Origin: Prolixibacteraceae bacterium UBA1413
GTDB taxonomy: Bacteria; Bacteroidota; Bacteroidia; Bacteroidales; Prolixibacteraceae
Direction: 5' to 3'
DNA length: 31,582 nucleotides
Assembly: GCA_002304925.1 (NCBI GenBank)
Contig: DBPT01000018.1
Coordinates: forward strand, 23,849-55,430
Part shown: in pieces, positions 25,962 to 31,582 of the stretch
Position numbering within the stretch: the first letter of the stretch is position 1
Layout: each line of letters opens with the position of its first letter
The notes under the pieces: generated by a model
The model's database searches: none
The model's input: only the letters and a program-made list of their open reading frames with translations
Told to the model about the DNA's origin: nothing
Made by a program: the position numbers and the translations under genes

Positions 25962-26510
25962 TCATTCTTTTTTCAACAATTGTTCAGCTTTCTTTTTAGT
26001 TGAGTTCCTTTCCGATTTTGTCGCATCCTCAATAAATGAAATAACGGATGGGTTGTTTTTAATTTCTGAAACAAACGGTTTGATGGCTTCCAAAACTTTT
26101 CCAATCGCGATATTTTTACATTCATTGGTTTCAAACTTATCATCGGAAATTGAAATTAGTTCTTTGATAATTACTTCCTTTAAATTTGGTTTGTTTTGGT
26201 AAATTTGTCCAAGAGCAAAAGTAGCATGATTGCAGGTGATTAACACGCCACTATGAAGCATTTTAATCAAGTCTGACATTATTTCATCTATTCTATTGTC
26301 TTTATCAACTATCGATAGATAACCGATAATATCGATTGCAGTCCACTTTAAAATATTGTTATCACTTGACAGCAACTCAACCCAATAATCAAAATACTCA
26401 TAAAGCAGTTCAGGTTTTTCTTCACCGATTTTCACTAATTCTTTTGCAAATCCATATTTTATTTTTGGATTTGGAGAATTTAGTTTTTTAAGGTCAGTTT
26501 TTGTAATCAT
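25962..26510 (-). CDS. HEAT-like repeat protein, unknown function
   Basis: 182 residues, no signal peptide or membrane segment, highly lysine- and glutamate-rich. The sequence is a series of paired amphipathic helices resembling HEAT/Armadillo-type repeats: KYGFAKELVKIGEEKPELLYEYF, ILKWTAIDIIGYLS, LITCNHATFALGQI, NIAIGKVLEAIKPF. The C-terminus is a charged lysine tail (KKKAEQLLKKE). Similar short HEAT-like proteins occur singly in many Bacteroidetes and Firmicutes and have no settled role; binding to a protein or nucleic acid is the general expectation. A strong purine-rich GGAGGG six bases before the ATG and a well-formed promoter support it as a real, independently expressed gene. Confidence 0.78.
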   Translation of the reverse strand: MITKTDLKKLNSPNPKIKYGFAKELVKIGEEKPELLYEYFDYWVELLSSDNNILKWTAIDIIGYLSIVDKDNRIDEIMSDLIKMLHSGVLITCNHATFALGQIYQNKPNLKEVIIKELISISDDKFETNECKNIAIGKVLEAIKPFVSEIKNNPSVISFIEDATKSERNSTKKKAEQLLKKE

Positions 26511-26516
26511 TAGATG

Positions 26517-26522
26517 CCCTCC
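26517..26522 (-). promoter_or_regulatory. Shine-Dalgarno GGAGGG for the HEAT-like gene
   Basis: GGAGGG on the minus strand ends six bases before the ATG at 26510. Strong Shine-Dalgarno sites are uncommon in Bacteroidetes, and most neighbours here lack one. Confidence 0.55.
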
Positions 26523-26549
26523 AATTAGATTTCAGAACAGGTAATTCAT

Positions 26550-26578
26550 CAAATATAGCGTTTAATAATCCTGTCAAA
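26550..26578 (-). promoter_or_regulatory. Bacteroidota-type promoter for the HEAT-like gene
   Basis: TTTG (26575-26578), a 17-base spacer, and TATATTTG (26550-26557), an exact TAnnTTTG match. The -7 is 39 bases before the ATG at 26510. This is one of the best promoters in the window. Confidence 0.6.
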
Positions 26579-26604
26579 TATTCTTAATTTGATGCCATAA
26601 TTTC

Positions 26605-26937
26605 TTACCTTTTCGTTTTTTTAGTCAATGTTTTATTAATTAAAAATCCAAGAAGTCCACCTAAAATTGTTGTCATTATAGCAATTGGTATCAATGAAAC
26701 AGGCTCTTTCCAACCAATCAAAATCGCAGTTGGTAATAAAACCAAGAAAGCGGTCAAAATACCTTTAATAATCGAATTGATGTTTAAATCCATTGTTGCA
26801 ATTAGAAATCCAACAACTATCCACATAGTAAATGCAGATATATTTGCATCCCATGTCAGGTTTTGCATAATCATTGGAATTACATCAATAACTCCGGCAG
26901 CCATGCCTAATAATAATCCAATTTTAATTTTTTTCAT
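26605..26937 (-). CDS. Small integral membrane protein, unknown
   Basis: 110 residues from the ATG at 26937. The frame opens 15 codons earlier (26982), but MKKIKIGLLLGMAAG is a more natural start. Nearly all hydrophobic, with about four membrane helices: IGLLLGMAAGVIDVIPMI, FTMWIVVGFLIATM, ILTAFLVLLPTAILIGW and IPIAIMTTILGGLLGFLI. It ends with a basic tail (KTLTKKTKR) predicted to face the cytoplasm. Small residues (GxxxG-like spacings) suggest tight helix packing. I do not recognise the family, and no catalytic motif is present. It lies between the HEAT-like and DUF6544-like genes on the same strand, with gaps of about 94 and 139 bases. It may be separately transcribed. Confidence 0.7.
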   Translation of the reverse strand: MKKIKIGLLLGMAAGVIDVIPMIMQNLTWDANISAFTMWIVVGFLIATMDLNINSIIKGILTAFLVLLPTAILIGWKEPVSLIPIAIMTTILGGLLGFLINKTLTKKTKR

Positions 26938-26988
26938 ATTTTTCAATTTAATAGTCTGCTGTCTTTTTAATGAGCCACGCAACGTCTA

Positions 26989-27020
26989 ATTTACGAAACG
27001 GAATTAAAATATTCGTAAAT
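26989..27020. repeat. Inverted repeat ATTTACGAA-N14-TTCGTAAAT
   Basis: Perfect 9-bp arms separated by 14 bases, in the gap between the small membrane protein gene and the DUF6544-like gene. No T-run adjoins it. It could be an operator for the small membrane protein gene (about 50 bases upstream of its ATG) or a read-through hairpin. Checked against integron attC core patterns and found not to fit. Confidence 0.4.
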
Positions 27021-27076
27021 ATCAAACCATTAACATTCACATATTTTTTTATATATTAACGCATTACTACTTTTCT

Positions 27077-27844
27077 TCAAAAATCAAACACATTAAACTC
27101 TATTCTGTCAATCGTTCCTTTGTAATACTCAAAATCGCCTTCAGGCAAATGCCACATAACTTTAACCTGTTCGGAGATTTTTATTCTATCCTGATTTTTA
27201 TATCTATCTACAATAACCGAGAATTTTACTTTCTTATAGCTGTTTTTGCCGGTTGTAAAATACCGGTCGAAAGTTTCAAAATGTGTAAAAAAACCTTCTT
27301 CGTTAAAGTAGAATATCCCTGAGACTTCAATTTCATTATCTGTAAGTACTCCTCTGACCGAGTAATTATCTATCTGTTCCCATTTCACATTATCCAGGAG
27401 CAGATAGCCCGGAATAAGCATAAACTCACAGAAGGTCGTTATCAGTGCCGATTGCGCCACCTCCTTACTGTTATCAAAAGCTACTTTTATCAAATTCAGC
27501 AGCTTTACGTTCATTTCTCCATAACCATCCCGATATAAGTCTCTTGCTGCCACAGGCATAGTTAAAAATTTCATATAGGCTATTCTGGCTATAGGCTTCA
27601 CAGAATTGAATTGTGTTGTATGAAGTTTTCTCCAATCTTTGGTTGGCGACATTTTTAACCAGCTCTCAGTCCAATAAACATTGGCATTTACGGGAACAGG
27701 CATGTTAATGTATCCGCAAACCCGAAGGTATCTTTTCAAGGGTTCAGGAAGCTCTTTTATTAGCTCTTCGGTAAATATTTCGATCTTATGCCCTCTGTTC
27801 CTCTCGATTAATTCAGATTTTTCTTTTGTAAAAACTTTTTTCAT
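27077..27844 (-). CDS. DUF6544-like protein
   Basis: 255 residues, no signal peptide or membrane segment. The N-terminal LPEPLKRYLRVCG and the following beta-rich body (KLHTTQFNSVKPIARIAYMKF; YRDGYGEMNVKLLNLI; an EVAQSALITTFCEFMLIP helix; WEQIDNYSVRGVL) are what I associate with the DUF6544 (PF20181) family, a domain of unknown function common in actinobacteria and Bacteroidetes. The C-terminal strands (FSVIVDRYKN, WHLPEGDFEYYKGTIDRIEF) suit a lipid- or hydrophobe-binding beta scaffold, which is speculation. The assignment is from memory of the family pattern, not a search. It has a strong Shine-Dalgarno and a good promoter upstream, so it is probably monocistronic or leads the small membrane protein gene. 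Confidence 0.68.
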   Translation of the reverse strand: MKKVFTKEKSELIERNRGHKIEIFTEELIKELPEPLKRYLRVCGYINMPVPVNANVYWTESWLKMSPTKDWRKLHTTQFNSVKPIARIAYMKFLTMPVAARDLYRDGYGEMNVKLLNLIKVAFDNSKEVAQSALITTFCEFMLIPGYLLLDNVKWEQIDNYSVRGVLTDNEIEVSGIFYFNEEGFFTHFETFDRYFTTGKNSYKKVKFSVIVDRYKNQDRIKISEQVKVMWHLPEGDFEYYKGTIDRIEFNVFDF

Positions 27845-27851
27845 AATTTAT

Positions 27852-27857
27852 CTCCTT
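27852..27857 (-). promoter_or_regulatory. Shine-Dalgarno AAGGAG for the DUF6544-like gene
   Basis: AAGGAG on the minus strand ends seven bases before the ATG at 27844, ideal spacing. It confirms the start codon. Confidence 0.6.
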
Positions 27858-27890
27858 ATATATAAGTTCTTTCAGTAAATGATTCAGTTT

Positions 27891-27922
27891 CAAATGAATC
27901 TTTCAATCTGACATGTGCAAAA
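27891..27922 (-). promoter_or_regulatory. Candidate promoter for the DUF6544-like gene
   Basis: TTTTG (27918-27922), a 19-base spacer and TTCATTTG (27891-27898, seven of eight to TAnnTTTG) on the minus strand, giving a leader of about 45 bases to the ATG at 27844. Confidence 0.42.
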
Positions 27923-28033
27923 CTTTCTGATAAATAAATAATCGGCTAACTTATTAGATGTAAGTATTTTGATTCCATATTATAGTAAATAAGAATATTA
28001 AGAGTATTAAGGAGTTGAGAAACATTATTAATA

Positions 28034-28056
28034 GCTTAATGAAACCCCGATTAAGC
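28034..28056. terminator. Hairpin GCTTAAT-N9-ATTAAGC downstream of the receptor gene
   Basis: Perfect 7-bp arms with a GC-rich loop, 37 bases past the receptor stop on the minus strand. A second perfect repeat follows the stop directly. The flanks are AT-rich but no clean T-run follows on the minus strand, so termination is plausible rather than clear. Confidence 0.3.
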
Positions 28057-28071
28057 CTTAACTTTTTAATG

Positions 28072-28093
28072 TTAACAAAACACCTGTTGTTAA
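28072..28093. repeat. Inverted repeat TTAACAA-N8-TTGTTAA adjoining the receptor stop
   Basis: Perfect 7-bp arms begin at the base after the TAA stop of the TonB-dependent receptor. The stem is AT-rich and weak. Together with 28034-28056 it forms a pair of hairpins that may define the 3' end of the receptor mRNA. Confidence 0.35.
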
Positions 28094-30481
28094 TTACAAT
28101 GAAAAATTCACTCTATATGTAACCATTGGCACAAATCCTTGTAATAGTGTTTCTTTATAAGTTCCTTCGTCAATATCGTAAATCAAACTGTAAATATTTC
28201 TTTGGTTGGTTAAGTTTTGCAGGTCAAGGGCAAGTTCGTCTGTAAATTTCTTCCCGTTTCTTCTGTAGCCTATTCGGAGGTCTGTTCTGAAATAGTTACG
28301 TAGTTGTAGTTCATTCATGCGAGTTATATCGAATACAACTTTACGCTCTTTTTTACTCTCTTCTTCCAATACCGGGGTATAGCGTGTGCCGCCTGCCAAT
28401 GAGCCTTTTATATCAGCAAAGAGTGTCCATCCCTTTTTAAGCGTTAATTCATAACCTGAAGCAAGGTTAAAGAGATATTTTCCGTCGAAAACAGTACTCC
28501 ATTCTTTTTTGTTATATCCGTTTGTATAGGTTGATCTGTAAAGCGTAGAATTAAACAACAGGTAGTAATTTTTGCTCATAAACTTTTCAACAGTAAACTC
28601 CACACCATAATTTTTCCCCGTTCCCTTATTAACCAGATTTCCCTCACGCATAATTACATTTTCACCAGCGCCACCTGCTTGTAGAATAGTATAAGTTTCG
28701 TTGGGGTCGTTTTTCACAGGGATATTATAGAGCCATTGATAGTAAGTCTCCGCTTTGAAATGCCAATCGGGTGCAAAACTCCAACTATACGAAAAGTCAG
28801 CGTGTGCACTTTTCATAAATCCAAGTTTTTTGTTGCTCAGCTCAATTTCGCCTTGTGGGTTAAGTGTTCGTATAAAGTAGAACGACCGGGGAATCATCTG
28901 ACTATACAATCCACCTGCCAATGCAAAAGTATGCTTTGAGACGGGCGTGTAACGTGCGCCAAATCGTGGTTCAACCGAATAAGTATTATTCATATCAAGA
29001 TACATGCCATGCAGTCCACCTGTCAGTATCAACCTGGATGCTATATTTTGCCTGTATTGTGTATAAACTCGCCACAGACCGAAACTTCCTTTCTTGTCAA
29101 CATTGGTAAAAAACCCCCTTTCATCGCTATACGATTCTTTTTCCAGATAATTTACATTATACAAGTCATACTTAACTCCGGCTTCTATTAACGAAGCATA
29201 AGAAAAACGATGTTCTATTTTAGAATAGCAGGAATATTTATCTTCCAAAGCCTTCTCATCCCATAATGGTTGCCACTCTGCATTCGGCTGAGTCATAGAC
29301 ATCGTATCCACCGGCATATGGGTATCGCTTCTTACCAAAGATAGTAGCGTAGTAAGCTTCGTTTTTGTTGTAAAATCAACTCTATGCGTAACTCCAAGGA
29401 TGTAAGTTTTAGCATCAATTTTGATGCGTTGATCATACTGCCCAAGTAAATCTTTATCAAATTCAACCATTCCTACTTCAGATGTTACAAAGTTTATTCC
29501 GCTGCTACCGTATAACCCAATGACAGAAAGTTGGTTTTTCTTATTTATATCAAAGTTAAGTTTCATGGTTAAATCCTGATATTTAGGTATTATACCAGTG
29601 TTAATACCCATTTTATTCATCAAATCAGGAATTGAGTATCTGTAAGAAACAAGATAAGATGAAGTGCTATTCTTTGAAAAATAACCTTCCGAACCTGCTT
29701 CAATACCGTTAAAACCCATCTGTCCCCAAAACTCATGCTTTTGGTTGTTCCCCTTTCTCATTTGCAAGTCAAATATCCCTGCCATTGCATTGCCGTAGGG
29801 CGCGGGCCACGCACTCATATGAAAATCAGAATTCGCGAGTAAATTGGTATTAAGCATGGTAACCTGGCCACCCGTCATACCTACGCCAGTGTTGAAGTGA
29901 TTTAGATTAGGGATTTCCACACCGTCAAGTGACCACTGAACACCTATGGGCGAGTTGCCTCTGATGATAATATCATTGCGTGAATCGTTGGCAGGTATAA
30001 CTCCCGGAAAACTGCGCACCATACGAGCAGGGTCTCCCAGTGAGCCGGCGAACCGAAAAGTCTCTTCCGTGCTGAAAGTTCTTGCTCCTGTTACAGTCAA
30101 CTTGTTTATCGGGCGACTTTTATCATGTTTTGCCACTACTTCTACACCTTTCAACTCAAATAATAAAGGTTCCAACACCACATTCAGCACCACTTCTTTA
30201 CCTGTATTGACCAATATATCAATCTCTTGCATTTGAAAGCCTACACTGATAATTCTTAGTTTTTGTCTTCCTGCGGGAACTCTGAAAGCGAAATTACCTT
30301 GTTCATCTGTTACTGTACCTATGGCAGGATTGCTCCCAACAACATATATGGAAGCCTGAACCAACTCATGGGCAGGATCGCCGGAAACCACTACACCTCT
30401 TACTGTTTCTACAAATTTTTCCTGTGCAATACCCACCGACACCGACAAAAACATAAATAACATTACCCACCATCTTTTCAT
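28094..30481 (-). CDS. TonB-dependent receptor with carboxypeptidase-regulatory-like N-terminus (SusD-less type)
   Basis: 795 residues from the ATG at 30481. Two earlier in-frame ATGs (to 30499) add only six residues, and MKRWWVMLFMFLSV...GIAQ is the natural signal peptide. After it comes a carboxypeptidase-regulatory-like domain (about 25-105; TVTDEQGNFAFRVPAG, SVGFQMQE). Then comes a plug domain with RSFPGVIPANDSRNDIIIRG and WSLDGVEIPNLNHFN. The 22-strand barrel ends YRVNFSL. The short length (about 800) and absence of a SusD neighbour place it with receptors that do not use a surface lipoprotein; metal chelates, peptides or small molecules are typical substrates. Downstream genes give no hint of the ligand. 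Strand turns contain many Asn and Tyr. AT-rich codon use matches this end of the window. Confidence 0.93.
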   Translation of the reverse strand: MKRWWVMLFMFLSVSVGIAQEKFVETVRGVVVSGDPAHELVQASIYVVGSNPAIGTVTDEQGNFAFRVPAGRQKLRIISVGFQMQEIDILVNTGKEVVLNVVLEPLLFELKGVEVVAKHDKSRPINKLTVTGARTFSTEETFRFAGSLGDPARMVRSFPGVIPANDSRNDIIIRGNSPIGVQWSLDGVEIPNLNHFNTGVGMTGGQVTMLNTNLLANSDFHMSAWPAPYGNAMAGIFDLQMRKGNNQKHEFWGQMGFNGIEAGSEGYFSKNSTSSYLVSYRYSIPDLMNKMGINTGIIPKYQDLTMKLNFDINKKNQLSVIGLYGSSGINFVTSEVGMVEFDKDLLGQYDQRIKIDAKTYILGVTHRVDFTTKTKLTTLLSLVRSDTHMPVDTMSMTQPNAEWQPLWDEKALEDKYSCYSKIEHRFSYASLIEAGVKYDLYNVNYLEKESYSDERGFFTNVDKKGSFGLWRVYTQYRQNIASRLILTGGLHGMYLDMNNTYSVEPRFGARYTPVSKHTFALAGGLYSQMIPRSFYFIRTLNPQGEIELSNKKLGFMKSAHADFSYSWSFAPDWHFKAETYYQWLYNIPVKNDPNETYTILQAGGAGENVIMREGNLVNKGTGKNYGVEFTVEKFMSKNYYLLFNSTLYRSTYTNGYNKKEWSTVFDGKYLFNLASGYELTLKKGWTLFADIKGSLAGGTRYTPVLEEESKKERKVVFDITRMNELQLRNYFRTDLRIGYRRNGKKFTDELALDLQNLTNQRNIYSLIYDIDEGTYKETLLQGFVPMVTYRVNFSL

Positions 30482-30567
30482 ATCAAACATCATTCTCATT
30501 AAACATAACTATTCAACAGTACAACCCGAAAATATCAGTGAATCATGAACAACGAGCTTGCTGCTAT

Positions 30568-30786
30568 TTATTCTGCCAAGAAGCGTGCCGAAAAAATAAT
30601 TACATTTTGCGCAAAATGAATCAGCCATGCCCAAAAAATACCTTTTGTTTCGAATATTGATTTCGCTAAAAACCATCCCAGGAATCCGGCTACTATTACA
30701 CCAGGTATTCCGCCCGGATTTCCCCAGTAATGAACTATTCCGAATATCATAGCCGAAATTAGCGGTATAGTCCTATCTTTTGAAAC
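30568..30786 (-). pseudogene. 3' remnant of a CPBP (CAAX-protease-like) intramembrane metalloprotease
   Basis: The frame encodes about 73 residues back to an in-frame TAA at 30787-30789; the first ATG gives 60. It reads FGIVHYWGNPGG...WLIHFAQN, which are motif 2 (FxxxH) and motif 3 (HxxxN) of CPBP-family membrane proteases, with two hydrophobic helices between. Motif 1 (EExxxR), and with it the conserved glutamates needed for catalysis, is missing, and full-length relatives are about three times longer. Homology-like sequence continues upstream of the ATG (SKDRTIPLISA) until the stop, which points to a truncated gene rather than a short one. Upstream sequence becomes the promoter region of the next, divergent gene. 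No transposon boundary is visible. It lies 86 bases from the receptor start. Confidence 0.72.
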
Positions 30787-30845
30787 TTAACAGGAATGTA
30801 ATAAATTCTTAATAGAATCGTAACCCACTTATTAAAACAGGCAAT

Positions 30846-30853
30846 TAGTTTTG
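30846..30853 (+). promoter_or_regulatory. -7 promoter element for the small exported protein
   Basis: TAGTTTTG matches TAnnTTTG exactly and ends 26 bases before the ATG at 30880. No TTTG at the -33 spacing. The element lies beyond the broken end of the CPBP remnant. Confidence 0.45.
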
Positions 30854-30879
30854 GCATGAATTATTAATTTATTAAAAGT

Positions 30880-31476
30880 ATGAAAAAAATTCTTTTAGCC
30901 ATATTGCTTATGGCGGCAATTACAGCGGTTAAAGCCCAGGCAATTTTAGGTAAGTACAACCAATCTTCATTAATTGCCCCCGATGATTATAAGGACAGCG
31001 AAAATGATGTAACCATTACTAAAGACGAAAAGGCATCAAAGATAATTTGGGTGCATGATTTAATTCCAAATCAAAAATTTTATGCGATATTCTATCTAAA
31101 AGGAAATGGCAAAATTTTGTATTCAGTACCTAAACAAAAAGTCGGTTCTTATCAAATAAATATTGGATGTATTACATTTCAAGAGCATGATGAGGACGAA
31201 GATGACGAAGACAATAAATTAGTAATTTCCTTAAATAATAAAGCAAGTTGTTTTGGAATGAGCCAAAAAGACTACGATGAACCTGTTTCAGTTGGGAAGG
31301 GCGGTGTAAAAGCAGGTGGCGTAAAAGTAGGAAGTAATGGTGAAATAACCGCAGGTGGTGTTGATATTAAAGGTGGCGAGATAAAAGTAAACCCCAAACT
31401 TGCTATGGAAGGAATTCAGTATGTTGGACAAAAGCAAGGAACGAGCAAAAAGAAAGCCGAAGAAAGGGAGAATTAA
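30880..31476 (+). CDS. Exported hypothetical protein with acidic loop and Gly/Val repeat tail
   Basis: 198 residues. Signal peptide MKKILLAILLMAAITAVKAQ with cleavage after Ala-Gln is likely. The first half is a mixed beta region (VTITKDEKASKIIWVHDL, FYAIFYLKGNGKILY). A strongly acidic stretch (EHDEDEDDEDNK, about 108-119) could bind calcium. Near the C-terminus, glycine-spaced beta repeats (VGKGGVKAGGVKVG, ITAGGVDIKGGEIKVN) suggest a small beta-helix or self-associating strand stack, followed by a basic KKKAEERE tail. No lipobox, no T9SS domain. I recognise no family. Its promoter is divergent from the CPBP remnant, and nothing follows it in the last 106 bases. Confidence 0.78.
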   Translation: MKKILLAILLMAAITAVKAQAILGKYNQSSLIAPDDYKDSENDVTITKDEKASKIIWVHDLIPNQKFYAIFYLKGNGKILYSVPKQKVGSYQINIGCITFQEHDEDEDDEDNKLVISLNNKASCFGMSQKDYDEPVSVGKGGVKAGGVKVGSNGEITAGGVDIKGGEIKVNPKLAMEGIQYVGQKQGTSKKKAEEREN

Positions 31477-31582
31477 AACTACCTGTCGGGTCTTTTGGGA
31501 GCTGCGTGGGTTACATTCCAAGAGCTTTCTTGTCTCTCATGATAAATTATAATACTCTCTGAAATTTAGACAACTGGGTAAG

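Noticed and set aside
23974..28093. Integron cassette array idea for the run of small same-strand genes
   Set aside because: Intergenic inverted repeats do not carry paired RYYYAAC/GTTRRRY attC cores, genes have their own promoters, and there is no integrase in the window.
26970..31510. Shared GCGTGG-type string at about 26972-26985 and 31505-31512
   Set aside because: The shared part is only six or so bases with no common flank, consistent with chance.
31477..31582. Right-edge tail after the small exported protein gene
   Set aside because: No hairpin with a T-run, gene start or repeat could be supported in these 106 bases.

Overview
The window reads as Bacteroidota (Bacteroidetes), most likely Bacteroidales. 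The support is two TonB-dependent receptors with N-terminal carboxypeptidase-regulatory-like domains, a protein with a type IX secretion (T9SS) C-terminal domain, a very large Bacteroidetes-style alpha-2-macroglobulin, several TAnnTTTG -7 promoter elements, and few Shine-Dalgarno sequences. Genus cannot be resolved by reading alone. I saw no rRNA, tRNA, CRISPR array, transposase or integrase.

Layout. (1) 1-2930, minus: an Oar-like TonB-dependent receptor cut by the left edge of the window. (2) 2931-3350: an AT-rich divergent intergenic region in which base composition changes abruptly near 3190. (3) 3351-11838, plus: a membrane-anchored or exported beta-propeller/TPR protein carrying a CXXCH haem-c motif, then a 2015-residue alpha-2-macroglobulin with an intact CAEQ thioester motif. 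(4) 11866-23843, all minus: an AspT/YidE-type transporter, a small exported barrel-like protein, a cytoplasmic TPR protein, and then (in order of transcription) a T9SS cargo protein, a DUF4091-like lipoprotein, an exported serine hydrolase, a GH20 hexosaminidase, and a HAD phosphatase whose ATG overlaps the GH20 stop. The last four form a probable glycan-processing operon that lacks SusC/SusD. (5) 23974-30786, all minus and clearly AT-richer: a nitroreductase, a membrane-anchored alpha/beta hydrolase, a HEAT-like protein, a small membrane protein, a DUF6544-like protein, a second TonB-dependent receptor, and the 3' remnant of a CPBP (CAAX-like) membrane protease. (6) 30880-31476, plus: a small exported protein of unknown function.

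How the genes may work together. The 3.3-23.8 kb block is mostly envelope and extracytoplasmic biology: a thioester protein that could trap proteases, a putative haem-bearing propeller, and lipoprotein or secreted enzymes acting on aminosugar-containing glycans, with a phosphatase translationally coupled to the hexosaminidase. The AT-rich right-hand block looks like accessory DNA, with poorly characterised single genes, separate promoters and a decayed gene. Nothing here is a recognised defence system. The most distinctive items are the CXXCH propeller next to the thioester macroglobulin, and the uncharacterised N-terminal domain of the T9SS protein.
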